Below, in pieces: positions 44,357 to 53,168 of a stretch of 64,000 nucleotides of DNA. The notes below the pieces were generated by a model, which did no database searches, was not told the DNA's origin, and was given only the letters and a program-made list of their open reading frames with translations. The stretch covers positions 124,001 to 188,000 of the forward strand of contig NZ_CP034248.1 of NCBI RefSeq assembly GCF_003931855.1, in the 5' to 3' direction. Numbering within the stretch: position 1 is the stretch's first letter; each line of letters begins with the position of its first letter. Source of the stretch: Paenibacillus lentus (GTDB lineage Bacteria > Bacillota > Bacilli > Paenibacillales > Paenibacillaceae). Position numbers and translations under genes: made by a program.

Positions 44357-45451
44357 ATGAACCACAACAGACTGATTACCCTCGGGCTAACCGTACTATT
44401 ATCCATGACCTTATTGGCTGGATGTGGCACAAATTCGAACCCGTCAACCAACTCCGTCTCTAAGAATCAAAAAACGGCAAATGATCATGAATCTATTAAG
44501 CCGATGGCAGAAACATTCTTTATATTCGATACCGTTGTCAACGTGAAAATATACGATAACCGAGCGACTAGAGAGCATTTTAACGAAATCGAAGCTCTAT
44601 TGAAGGACATCGACAGCAAAATCAGCCGTACGCTGGAGAGCAGCGAGATCTACCAGGTTAATGTAAACTCCGGAAAATCCGCCGTTAAAGTATCCTCTGA
44701 AACCTTCGAGCTTGTCATCAAAGCTCTGGATTATGCTAAGCGTACTGACGGGAAATTCAATCCCGCCATCGGCAACTTGGTTACACTGTGGAATATCGGC
44801 CATGAGAACGCCAAAGTGCCCGATGCTAATCTGATTGAGGCGGCCAGGACACTTAACGACTACCGTCTGATTGACCTGAATCAGGACACGCAGGAAATCT
44901 ATTTGCAGAAGGAAGGCATGGCTATCGACCTCGGTTCGATCGGTAAAGGCTATGCGGCGGATGCAATTTACGACTATTTACAGGAGCAGGGCTTCAGCAG
45001 CGCCATCATCGATCTTGGCGGAAATATTTATGCGATGGGCCAGAAGCCGGGAGGTAAAATGTGGAATATCGGCATTCAAGACCCCGACAAGAACCGAGGC
45101 AATTCCATCGGCACGCTTCAGGTGGAAGATAAGACCGTCGTCACCTCCGGTATATATGAACGTTTCTTCATCGAGGATGGCAAGCTGTATCAGCACATTC
45201 TCGATCCCGAAACCGGCTATCCGGTAGACAACGGCATCAGCAGCGTTACGGTCGTCACGAAGCATTCCACGGATGCGGATGCCCTCTCCACTACGCTGTT
45301 CGTACTCGGCATTGAGGAAGGACTCAAGTTTATCGAGGATACCCCGGATACAGAGGCACTGTTCATTTCCAAAGAGCAGAAACTCTATGCAACATCAGGC
45401 TTCAAAAACATGCTGAATAAGACGAACGATAGTTATACCTTTGCCAACTAG
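44357..45451 (+). CDS. fmnB: FmnB/ApbE-like FAD:protein FMN transferase lipoprotein
   Basis: 364 residues. The signal peptide ends MTLLAGCG (lipobox). The ApbE domain shows FIFDTVVNVKIYD, the FAD-binding region AIDLGSIGKGYAADAIYDYL, HILDPETGYPVDN and the Mg-binding STDADALSTTLFVLG. It moves FMN from FAD onto Ser/Thr of target proteins outside the membrane. The two-domain lipoprotein at 26800 is the obvious target. It is divergent from eetA across a 250-bp promoter region. GAGGCGG precedes the ATG. Confidence 0.93.
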   Translation: MNHNRLITLGLTVLLSMTLLAGCGTNSNPSTNSVSKNQKTANDHESIKPMAETFFIFDTVVNVKIYDNRATREHFNEIEALLKDIDSKISRTLESSEIYQVNVNSGKSAVKVSSETFELVIKALDYAKRTDGKFNPAIGNLVTLWNIGHENAKVPDANLIEAARTLNDYRLIDLNQDTQEIYLQKEGMAIDLGSIGKGYAADAIYDYLQEQGFSSAIIDLGGNIYAMGQKPGGKMWNIGIQDPDKNRGNSIGTLQVEDKTVVTSGIYERFFIEDGKLYQHILDPETGYPVDNGISSVTVVTKHSTDADALSTTLFVLGIEEGLKFIEDTPDTEALFISKEQKLYATSGFKNMLNKTNDSYTFAN

Positions 45452-45702
45452 GCAATGGGCAGCTGCCGTCGCTAGGCGCGGCAACCCTGGGAGAGAGATA
45501 GGCCTGTTTGATCGCTTGGACGAAGCGAAGCTCCTAGCAACATCCATACGCCTGTATCATTGCCTGAGGAAGCGAATTTGCCACAGTACAGCAATACAAG
45601 CCTGCCTGCGCCACTACCTCGGTGCAGCGAGATTACCTCAGTACAACAATAGAAGCCTGCTGCTTCACTTCCTGAGTGCAGCAATAACCACGCATGCCAC
45701 TT
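45452..45702. repeat. Degenerate repeats between fmnB and its terminator
   Basis: Units of about 55-60 bp containing CAGTACARCAATASAAGCCTGC recur near 45592 and 45640, with partial copies near 45555 and 45680. The reading frame over this stretch (45441-45779) does not look like protein. Confidence 0.45.
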
Positions 45703-45733
45703 ACCGCTTCTGCTATATGCTGAAGCGGTTTTT
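45703..45733 (+). terminator. Terminator after fmnB
   Basis: ACCGCTTC pairs with GAAGCGGT around an 11-nt loop, followed by TTTTT. Confidence 0.8.
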
Positions 45734-46043
45734 ACTGACGAAACACTTGCTTTCTATAAAAATCTATAGTAAAATATAATTTCGAGTTGCAAAAGTAAGT
45801 TTTGAATGTAGTTCCTCACAAGATTATAGCCCTCCTATACCTGACCCAGGTAAGAAAATTCCTATGAATGACCCAAAATAAGGATTTAATGTATTTCTGA
45901 TTCACACTGGCGCGGTCATCGGAGCCGCAAGGACAAAAGAGAGGTAGGGCTTTTGTTGTTTTAGAAAATGATTGTGGTTGTAGTCTGAACAGGAACCCAA
46001 GTTGTTCTTCCCGTGTACAGAAGAACAGTAATTATATAAAGCA
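45734..46043. other. Gene-free boundary between the EET locus and the accessory region
   Basis: Low-complexity A+T-rich sequence followed by a G+C-richer patch (about 45905-45950). No ORF, promoter or repeat stands out. Confidence 0.5.
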
Positions 46044-46083
46044 GAAACGCCCGTTACCGCTTTAGCCGTGGTAACGGGCGTTT
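46044..46083. terminator. Hairpin terminator next to the IS4-type element
   Basis: AAACGCCCGTTACC and GGTAACGGGCGTTT form a perfect 14-bp stem with a 12-nt loop. TTT follows on the plus strand and TCTG on the minus strand. It shields the region from transposase transcripts. Confidence 0.75.
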
Positions 46084-46114
46084 TGGTTATGTAACGCGAT
46101 GTTTAAAGTAATTA

Positions 46115-47633
46115 ACTCAACTTTCGCAGCTTGAAATCGGCAAATAAGCCTTGATGTAACTGGGCAAGCCAGCGATCCATTGCTGTAGTTGTGTTTGAAT
46201 GAGTGTTGTGATCTTCTTACTGGCTTTCTTGGAGATATCTTCGATTAATTCAATCAGTTGTTTTAAGGCTACAGCCCAATCTAGCTGACCTACTTCATCA
46301 CATAGCAAATAAAACAAGCCACCAAGCGTACGGTTGTCGGTACTTTGTCGGTGTTGCCACGCTAGCAAAATATACCGTGAAAAAACAATCGTGGTATGGC
46401 TGATAAGGAGATCATATGAGCGTCCTTGAAACTCTTTTTGTAGGCGCAGTAAGGATTTGGCACACTTAAAGAAGACTTCGATATCCCAGCGAATGCCGTA
46501 TATCTGAATCATTTTTTCTTCCGAAATCGTTAGGTCGGTGCATAGAATGGCAAGCCATTCTTTCTTTTTTGAGCGGTGACGCACGAAAACCATCATGACT
46601 GGAATCCCTGGAGACAACTCGGTACGGATAGAGCGTAAGATTCCCTTGTTTTTTCCTTGAACAGGGATGGCTTCATAATAAAGTTCTTGCAAAGATAATC
46701 GGCGTTCGTCAACAAGATAACGCTTCTTATCCGCTTTGACCATGCCGATCACATCTAGGCCTCGATCAACGATGGCTTGGATTAATGGAGCATGTGTGAA
46801 CCAACTATCCATTAGCACGTATGAAGCCTGCACACCAGCGGAAAGCGCACGATCAATCATCGATGGAATAATTTCAGGAGCAGGAAGCAAAGCTTCGACC
46901 CGACGCTTGTAGCCAGACGTTCTCTTGTCGATCCCTTGCATGATCCCATTTATTTGCGATTTCATCGAAGCTAGCAAGGAGAAGTCAACGGGAATAAACG
47001 TATGACCATCCGACCAGCCTAGCGTAAGCATCCGAAATCCTTTATAAAAGGAACCCGTTGCATGATCTTTAAATCGAGAAAGCAGTTCAACCTTCTTGCT
47101 ACGATTGCGCTCAAACATGGAGTCGTCAACAACAAATGCAGACATGCGATCTTCACCTGTCAGTGGGCGAATTTTATCGATAGTGGAGGAACTAAGCAAT
47201 GACAGAAATTTGCGCCATGCATAGCCGCTGTGATTCAGGAATCGATAGATCGCATCCTTCCCAGGAAACGTATCACCTTTCTCGCTTTCCAACAGGCGGA
47301 ACCAGTTTTTGTGGTGAAACAAAAGGACAAAGACAAGCTGGAATAAAAACGAACAGGTATAACCAAATCTCTTTTTAAATCCAGCTGTTCTTAAATGTTG
47401 CAATACTTTCAGCTCTTTAAAAGCGGGTTTAATTTCATTTGGAAGTTGATTTTGTAATATGCTTTGCTCTATCATGTAGAGGACACCTCTTCTGTATGGT
47501 AGTGATTGATTCGACACTCTCACTTTACCAAATGAAGCGGTGTTTTTCTATTATTGCAACATCCATATTCTAATCAGGGTTTATCTAATCACATCAAGCA
47601 AGTAAGCCGATTTTCGCTCTGCGAAAGTTGAGT
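46115..47633 (-). mobile_element. IS4-family insertion sequence
   Basis: Bounded by imperfect inverted repeats: ACTCAACTTTCGCAG at 46115-46129 and CTGCGAAAGTTGAGT at 47619-47633, both continuing into a related GAAATCGGC/GCCGATTTTCGC inner part. AATTA directly flanks both ends (46110-46114 and 47634-47638), a possible target duplication. It holds one intact transposase gene, so it may be active. Total length is about 1.52 kb. Confidence 0.88.
46117..47475 (-). CDS. IS4-family transposase
   Basis: 452 residues from the ATG at 47475, chosen for its AGAGG site over a longer frame. The DDE residues are visible in FVVDDSMFERN, VLMDSWFTHAP and YGIRWDIEVFFKCAKSLLRL (the Y-(2)-R-(3)-E-(6)-K signature of IS4). 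The frame is complete and its stop lies inside the left terminal repeat. Confidence 0.93.
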   Translation of the reverse strand: MIEQSILQNQLPNEIKPAFKELKVLQHLRTAGFKKRFGYTCSFLFQLVFVLLFHHKNWFRLLESEKGDTFPGKDAIYRFLNHSGYAWRKFLSLLSSSTIDKIRPLTGEDRMSAFVVDDSMFERNRSKKVELLSRFKDHATGSFYKGFRMLTLGWSDGHTFIPVDFSLLASMKSQINGIMQGIDKRTSGYKRRVEALLPAPEIIPSMIDRALSAGVQASYVLMDSWFTHAPLIQAIVDRGLDVIGMVKADKKRYLVDERRLSLQELYYEAIPVQGKNKGILRSIRTELSPGIPVMMVFVRHRSKKKEWLAILCTDLTISEEKMIQIYGIRWDIEVFFKCAKSLLRLQKEFQGRSYDLLISHTTIVFSRYILLAWQHRQSTDNRTLGGLFYLLCDEVGQLDWAVALKQLIELIEDISKKASKKITTLIQTQLQQWIAGLPSYIKAYLPISSCES

Positions 47634-47818
47634 AATTAAGAAATTTATTACTAATCAATTATAAAAAAATCATCTTCTATTTGACCATCAAAAGTAAACA
47701 AGATCTTATACACGCCAATGTTCTCACCTTTGTATCTTATGGGGATGAGTGTGTTTTGCAAGTAGAAAATGCTTAGTTTTGCAGCCAAAAGTGCTAAACC
47801 CACTTGCCAGCATCAAAG

Positions 47819-48544
47819 TTACATAGGAATTCGTTCCATTGCTTGCTTGAAGCGGAAGCTCTCACCTGTGAAGGAAAGAATATGAGCATGGTGCACCAGA
47901 CGATCGACGAGTGCTGACGTGAGTTTGGTATCGCCGAATATCGATGTCCATTGACCAAACTCTAAGTTAGATGTAACGATCACACTCTTTTGTTCATAGC
48001 AATCCGCTATCACGTTAAATAATAGTTCAGAACCGGTTTGGTTGAATGGGACGTAACCAACCTCATCAAGAATGAGCAAGTCAACTTTTCTCAACTTATC
48101 TCGAAATCGGTTAAGTGTTCCCGTCGTAAATTTCTCCTGAAGCATGGCAACTAAATCGGAGGCTCGGTAGAACTGCACCGCATTGCCACGGCGACAAGCC
48201 TCCACACCCAATGCCGTTGCCATATGCGTCTTGCCTGTGCCTACGGCACCCATTAAGAGTAAATTCTCCTTGCGCTCTAACCATTCCAATCCCTGAATTT
48301 TCTCTGGACTGCTGCCGTTCGGAAAAGTGATATGGTCATAGGCATACCCCTCAAAGGTCTTAATATGCGGAAATCCTGCCTGCTGGACGAGCTTTCCCAG
48401 CTTGGCACGGCGGCGTCCGTCCAGTTCCGCACTTAGAATCTGTTCCACAATGCTTCGAATCTCTTCATTTTGTTGAAGCGATACATAGTCCATGACATGG
48501 GCCAATCGTAGCTGCCGACATAAATTGGCTAATTCTGTTGGCAT
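47819..48544 (-). CDS. istB: IS21 ATP-binding helper protein IstB
   Basis: 241 residues of the DnaC-like AAA+ family. Walker A is LLMGAVGTGKTHMATALG and Walker B LLILDEVGYVPF, then SVIVTSNLEFGQW and FKQAMERIP at the end. It directs IstA to target DNA. It starts 1 bp after the istA stop (TAACATG), so it is coupled. Confidence 0.95.
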   Translation of the reverse strand: MPTELANLCRQLRLAHVMDYVSLQQNEEIRSIVEQILSAELDGRRRAKLGKLVQQAGFPHIKTFEGYAYDHITFPNGSSPEKIQGLEWLERKENLLLMGAVGTGKTHMATALGVEACRRGNAVQFYRASDLVAMLQEKFTTGTLNRFRDKLRKVDLLILDEVGYVPFNQTGSELLFNVIADCYEQKSVIVTSNLEFGQWTSIFGDTKLTSALVDRLVHHAHILSFTGESFRFKQAMERIPM

Positions 48545-48545
48545 G

Positions 48546-50033
48546 TTAGCTCACCCCCACAAGCTGGTCGTAGCGCTCAAGAGAGCCCTCCAAACGAGTT
48601 CCCGGGGGCGACAGCTTCTCCTCCCACGTAATGGGCAAGTCTCGGCTTCCATATTTCATACCAAGGATACCCGTGACGCGGGAAACTGCCGCATCCTGGC
48701 CTAGCAAAGCGATTGCCTCTTGGATCTGTTCTATGGTGTACACATCGCTCCAGTGCAACAGCGCCTGAAGGCGCTCTTTTCGCTCAGCCAGATCCTTCAC
48801 CGTCACATACACGTGCAGTGTCTCCGGCAGCATGCGAAGGAACTGCGAATGTGTAACACTGCGCGGTTTTCTCAACCATCCGCTAAATACTTTCGACCAC
48901 GGAACGTCCGCCGTTCGTCCCGTGTAAGGTCTAGGCACCTCCCGAATCTTCTGGTGGTGACCGTTCAGGATAACCAGACGATCCCAGAACGTTTGGATCA
49001 GCACCTCGCTACCTGGCGCAACCATTCCTAGTAACGGAATCGTCGTATCTTCAATCCGAATTTCCCCGTACTTATTGACTACCGCAGCAGCCAAGCGAAA
49101 AGCATCAAATCCATGCTCCGGCAATGTAAGGAGCTTACGTCGGTCATCCTCCCACAGATCAGCGATTCGGCGGTTTTGAGCATAATGCTTACGCTGGTGA
49201 TCTTGAGTTGCCTGCTCAGCGAAATACGCGACAAGTTGTTCATGGTTTTCATAGATGGGAATGGGGACGGCCCAGTTCCTCTTAGAGTAGCCGCATTTAT
49301 TTTCCACATGCCCCTTTTCATGACCGCTATACGGATTGCAGAAGACAGCTTCAAACCGGTAATGGGCACAGAATCGCAGAAAGCCTTCGGTTAATTGCCG
49401 CTCGCCTCCTTTCTCGATATGCACGACGGCGGCAGACAGGTTGTCGAACCATATCCGCTGAGGAACACCGCCCATCTGTTCGAAGCATTGCTTCATCGCT
49501 TCTAAGAAGCATTCCTGATTTTCCGCCGGTGTCGGATAAACGAATGCAGCGTTGCTATGCGGGAAAGACATCACCAGAAGTTTATATGTAAGCATTTGGT
49601 GCCCTTGGCTTACCTCAAGGGTCGTAAAGTCGACTTGAGCCTCTCCAGGCGGATGTTCTAGTCGTTCATACGTTTTGGCACGTTCCAGTTCCATTTCACT
49701 CTTTCGTTTCTGCACATAGGCTAGCACTGTACGTTGTCCGCCTGTAAATTGATGTTCGTCACGTAACCTTTGAAAAATGCGTACACCTGTATGACGTTGC
49801 TTTCGGGGGAGCAAGCGGTCCTCTTCCAACCACGTATCGACAATCTCCATAAATGCCCCCATGACTGGACTTCTACTTTTTCGTTTGGCCACAGATACAT
49901 TCCAGTTAGTTTGATCGGCATATTTTTTTGCTGTTCGCCAATGAACCCCCACACGTTCAGCTATTTCATTTACAGAACAGCCTTCTACTTCGCGTAGAAA
50001 TCTGATATAGTCTTGTTGAGGCATTTTCAACAT
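48546..50033 (-). CDS. istA: IS21 transposase IstA
   Basis: About 495 residues. An N-terminal helix-turn-helix (CSVNEIAERVGVHWRTAKKYA) is followed by the rve DDE core: QVDFTTLEVS with the first Asp, RIWFDNLSAAV with the second, and GHEKGHVENKCGY with the Glu, then a C-terminal beta-rich domain. The frame is open further upstream. ATGs at 50033 and 50024 lie near AGAGGAG/AAAGG, and the first is used. Confidence 0.93.
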   Translation of the reverse strand: MLKMPQQDYIRFLREVEGCSVNEIAERVGVHWRTAKKYADQTNWNVSVAKRKSRSPVMGAFMEIVDTWLEEDRLLPRKQRHTGVRIFQRLRDEHQFTGGQRTVLAYVQKRKSEMELERAKTYERLEHPPGEAQVDFTTLEVSQGHQMLTYKLLVMSFPHSNAAFVYPTPAENQECFLEAMKQCFEQMGGVPQRIWFDNLSAAVVHIEKGGERQLTEGFLRFCAHYRFEAVFCNPYSGHEKGHVENKCGYSKRNWAVPIPIYENHEQLVAYFAEQATQDHQRKHYAQNRRIADLWEDDRRKLLTLPEHGFDAFRLAAAVVNKYGEIRIEDTTIPLLGMVAPGSEVLIQTFWDRLVILNGHHQKIREVPRPYTGRTADVPWSKVFSGWLRKPRSVTHSQFLRMLPETLHVYVTVKDLAERKERLQALLHWSDVYTIEQIQEAIALLGQDAAVSRVTGILGMKYGSRDLPITWEEKLSPPGTRLEGSLERYDQLVGVS

Positions 50034-50476
50034 CCTTTCATTTCTCCTCTCGCTACGTTGTCGCAAACATAACGATAGGATGATAATGGGATGCTGACAA
50101 GTGTCTCTTTTTTGCATCAAAGTTCGGCATTTTTACGCTGCAATATTAGGCACTTTTATTATGCAAGAAACAGATGAGAACATGATTGTAATTAAATTCT
50201 GGAAAATTATCAAATGTAATTGATACTGATTGAACTTCGATTTCTAGAAACGCTGGATCATAATTCGGGAAATTCTTCGGGATCCTCCTCACTATACAAT
50301 TTAATATTTTCCCAAAAACCCTCAATTGCTCTCATTACGACTTGCATTTTATCCATCCAATTTCAAAGATGTAACTTCAATAAGACTCCCCATAAAAATA
50401 CCTCCAGAAGTTTATATATGTGTTTTTTTCAAACACTTCAAATAGTATGTTTCCGAGGATTTACCATCTTTTATTC

Positions 50477-50806
50477 TCACTTATCTTCAAAACTTAAAAC
50501 ATCGTCCATAACCTCACCCTCAAGGGTTGAGAGATAATGGTACTGCGCAATCAATCGTTCATCTAATATTACGTTTAAGGTTGCCTGTACATATTCAATA
50601 GGATGATCAAATCGATAATTGATCACGAGAGCTATTCTCTCTCTTTCTAGCTTTACAACTGAAATATCGAATGTTTTAAAGGCTTCTAAAAAACTAGCTG
50701 GCTCTTCCTTTTTCCATGAGTTAACGTGATTCCAGAATCCTTTTACTGCTTTATCAAAAACCTTTTCTTTAACTTCAAAAGTCTTTAAATCCCTGGTATC
50801 CATCAT
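50477..50806 (-). CDS. Small immunity-like protein, intact paralogue of the broken gene
   Basis: 109 residues (MMDTRDLKTFEVKEKVFDKA...), acidic, alpha/beta, with FWNHVNSWKKEEPASFLEAF and a C-terminal DVLSFEDK. It shares the FW(N/E) ... EEP..F ... D..EVMDD pattern with the disrupted gene next door. AGGTGATAG precedes the ATG pair. Small acidic proteins in runs near Rhs toxins are commonly immunity proteins. Here that is inference only. Confidence 0.7.
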   Translation of the reverse strand: MMDTRDLKTFEVKEKVFDKAVKGFWNHVNSWKKEEPASFLEAFKTFDISVVKLERERIALVINYRFDHPIEYVQATLNVILDERLIAQYHYLSTLEGEVMDDVLSFEDK

Positions 50807-50863
50807 CTATCACCTGTCTAGTGTTCTTACCTGTGTAGAGGGGAATAGTAAACTATATTGTGA

Positions 50864-51265
50864 CTAATCAACCTTACCCAAAGAAAGTATATGAACCTCT
50901 AACCGTATCTTTAATTCAGATAATATTGTAATGTTCTCTGTGGATAGCTCAAATCCCATTTGTCCATACTCAGAGTTAAGATATAATCCTATAACAGCAT
51001 CATTACAGGTTTGTGTAATGCGTTGTATGTTTTCTTTTTGTAGCTGATTGAGAAGTCTTGTGATTACTTCGGAAGGCTCCTCTCCCTCATTTAAAACTTC
51101 TTTATACATCCACTTATTTGAATCAGCATTTTTATTAATTGCTTCACTAATGACTTGTCCTTTTGTAATAATTTTTGTAGGGGTTATCTTTAGTATGTTA
51201 TGTATTTCGTCCATAGTTAGCGAGCTATCAATAAAACTAATCGTGCAATTACCTTTTAGATTCAA
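50864..51265 (-). CDS. DUF4279-like protein
   Basis: 133 residues. NCTISFIDSSLTMDEIHNIL followed by KITPTKIITKGQ fits the DUF4279 pattern (a short beta strand, then a helix and a xxPTxxxxKG turn). DUF4279 proteins are frequent in polymorphic toxin immunity arrays. It begins 14 bp after the DUF4085-like gene on the same strand. Confidence 0.7.
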   Translation of the reverse strand: MNLKGNCTISFIDSSLTMDEIHNILKITPTKIITKGQVISEAINKNADSNKWMYKEVLNEGEEPSEVITRLLNQLQKENIQRITQTCNDAVIGLYLNSEYGQMGFELSTENITILSELKIRLEVHILSLGKVD

Positions 51266-51279
51266 AATGGCATCCCTCT

Positions 51280-51771
51280 CTATTGTTTAGATATTTCTAT
51301 CATTTTATTGCTGAAGTGTATGAGAATTTTAGAGCCTGATGAAAAAAGAATTTCATGAGACAGGACATCCTCGTTTACATCTAGTATTTCCTCGTACCCC
51401 CAATCACCAAATCCATAAGGTCTAACTGCAGCGTCATTCTCAGAATAATCAATTTGAAGTTTAATAATCTTCTTATAAATAATTCGCCAACAACTCTCTC
51501 CGTCCGTTAATGTTATTTCTACATTAATCGGTCTTTTAATGCTTGTGTCTAGTTGATTAATTTTAACTTCGATCAGATTTGAATCATGAAAACTCCTAGA
51601 GTTATATAAATCAAATACTTGCCTAGGCAATTTATCTTTTAACTTTTGAAATCGCTGAAGGTATAGAGCTTCATTTTCATCCCATACACGGTTCGCTTCG
51701 TTTCGCTCTTCTTCATCTTCACTGTTTATCTTAGACCACAATTTGTCTGTAAAATACTGCATCTTAATCAC
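51280..51771 (-). CDS. DUF4085-like protein
   Basis: 163 residues. The start MQYFTDKLWSKINSEDEEER and SFHDSNLIEVKINQLDTSIK match the DUF4085 style (MKYFTxxxW... HDxxI). It is acidic and probably cytosolic. It overlaps the 3' end of the 223-residue gene by 8 bp. It is an immunity-cluster member by context. Confidence 0.65.
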   Translation of the reverse strand: MIKMQYFTDKLWSKINSEDEEERNEANRVWDENEALYLQRFQKLKDKLPRQVFDLYNSRSFHDSNLIEVKINQLDTSIKRPINVEITLTDGESCWRIIYKKIIKLQIDYSENDAAVRPYGFGDWGYEEILDVNEDVLSHEILFSSGSKILIHFSNKMIEISKQ

Positions 51772-52435
51772 CTCTATTATCAGATAGGCTGTAGAGTTGC
51801 TGAGCCTTATTAAATAATTTCTCTTTCAACTTTCTATCATTTTCTTGAGGGCTTGGTTTGCGAATTTCAAGTAAGGCATCATTAGAAACTGCATGCTGAT
51901 CTATTGCAAATTCAAGCGATGTATACGCTCGGTATTTTAATAGTGTTACGACCTGTTCCTTGTCAAGGATTCCTCCATTTCGAACAATTTCCCTATATTT
52001 AAAAACAACCGTTTCTTTTATGAATGCCTTACTAAAAAAGATTTTTTCTAAATTTAAGATTTGATTTAATTGAATTCTGTCTGTTTTCAATGCATCAATA
52101 ATTACACTTTCCAGCCCTAAATACTTACTTTCCGTAAAAGTCTCAACGATTTCTTCAAGCAAATCTTCGCTGATATACCTTGTATTCGTTTCCTCATATT
52201 TATTCTTAAAATAATTCCATGCTATATGCTCTTTCACTGATGAATCCATATCAACTAAGTGAAGAACACTATAGAGTCTAGCTAATTGTTGCTTATTAAT
52301 ACTTCCATTTAGCTCTAGCTGCTCGCTAAGCTCATGCTGCGAAATGATATGATTAATTTCAGCAGCCATTTCACTTAAACTTAACCGATCACAATCCAAT
52401 GATTCACTAATTTTTAAAAGGAGAGTCTTGTTCAT
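51764..52435 (-). CDS. Helical hypothetical protein, 223 residues
   Basis: Almost all-helical (LDCDRLSLSEMAAEINHIIS, HIAWNYFKNKYEET, ISEDLLEEIVETF), with no signal peptide or membrane span. The family is not recognised. It is first in the 52435-50477 run of closely spaced small genes. Confidence 0.65.
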   Translation of the reverse strand: MNKTLLLKISESLDCDRLSLSEMAAEINHIISQHELSEQLELNGSINKQQLARLYSVLHLVDMDSSVKEHIAWNYFKNKYEETNTRYISEDLLEEIVETFTESKYLGLESVIIDALKTDRIQLNQILNLEKIFFSKAFIKETVVFKYREIVRNGGILDKEQVVTLLKYRAYTSLEFAIDQHAVSNDALLEIRKPSPQENDRKLKEKLFNKAQQLYSLSDNRGD

Positions 52436-52467
52436 ACTTCCTTCCCTTTCTAACCACCAGATGCATT

Positions 52468-52800
52468 TTAAGAACTAATCCAATACCAATGTTCATTCAT
52501 TTGAATAATGTTACTAAAATCCTCTAAAACTTCTTTAATGCTATTCACATTTTTATCAACTACAAAAATAAAACCATTATAATTATCAAGAATTCCCCTA
52601 TAAGAATAAAAGAAAAATATCGTTTTTGACTGATTAATAATAATCTCTCCACCATCTGAAAGATAACGAAATTTTGGCGGTAATAACAATAATTCGCTAC
52701 CCACTTTTTGGTAGTCATTTCCCAGGCCGCCTTGCTTAATTATCTCAATAATTTCATTTCGTTTAGATTCATAGATCTTAAATTCAATCCATGCCTGGAT
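52468..52800 (-). pseudogene. 5'-truncated hypothetical gene
   Basis: The frame continues upstream of its only plausible start (GTG at 52701) to about 52800 as WIEFKIYESKRNEIIEIIKQ GGLGNDYQ, then KVGSELLLLPPKFRYL and IDQ-like beta strands ending MNEHWYWISS. It then breaks abruptly near a GGATCC-containing junction. The missing N-terminal part suggests a deletion or recombination scar. The product family is unknown. Confidence 0.5.
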
Positions 52801-52916
52801 CCGATATGGGAAGACAACGGAGTAAGCCTTCTATCAGTGAACTGAGTTTGCGAAGCTCAATCGTGATGCATGTTTGCGCAGAGAAATCATCCTTGAAGCT
52901 TTTTGGAAGTGGTTAA

Positions 52917-53168
52917 AAATGGACATATAACTTAGGGAAAACAATATATAAACGGTGGGGGTATCAGGAGCACACCCCTGACAAGCAAATTTGGAAGGCC
53001 AAATTCAGTGTTTCTACAACGAGACAGTTGTCCCGTGTTGCTTTTAACATTCACCTGGCCGAGAAAAAGGGGAGCGAATGGCAGCTCACCTTCAGCGTTA
53101 CCCATCTTTCGGAAAATGGACTGAAAGCTCCCCCTGCATTCGTTCCCCATAATCAAAATATCACTTAG
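52917..53168 (+). pseudogene. Possible gene remnant on the plus strand
   Basis: An open frame of 83 codons without a good start reads KRWGYQEHTPDKQIWKAKFS, then TTRQLSRVAFNIHLAEKKGS and ends PHNQNIT. Codon choice looks protein-like, but the origin is not recognised. Its stop overlaps the stop of the convergent broken gene at 53165. The antisense frame (52932-53156) is the alternative. Confidence 0.3.

Larger units (their letters stand above)
47750..50172 (-). mobile_element. IS21-family insertion sequence
   Basis: 2423 bp with TG...CA ends. The left end is TGTGTTTTGCAAGTAGAAAA and the right end, read inwards, is TGTTTCTTGCATAATAAAAG. Both ends carry further subterminal repeats of TTGCAGC and AAAANTGC type, as usual in IS21. 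A perfect 6-bp target duplication GATGAG flanks it (47744-47749, 50173-50178). istA and istB are complete. Confidence 0.93.
47651..50393 (-). pseudogene. Immunity-like gene disrupted by two frameshifts and the IS21 insertion
   Basis: With the IS removed and one copy of GATGAG kept, the minus strand reads from an ATG at 50393 (SD GGAGG, 7-nt spacing) to TAG at 47651-47653. One extra base near 50350 and another near 50262 break the frame. The repaired product includes AIEGFWENIKLYSEEDPEEF, then ITFDNFPEFNYNHVLIPIRY and FTFDGQIEDDFFIID. It aligns with the intact neighbour at 50477-50806 (AVKGFWNHVNSWKKEEPASF...), so it is a decayed paralogue. Confidence 0.8.

Noticed and set aside
45441-45779. 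112-residue open frame after fmnB
   Set aside because: It covers degenerate repeats and the fmnB terminator, and has no start signal.
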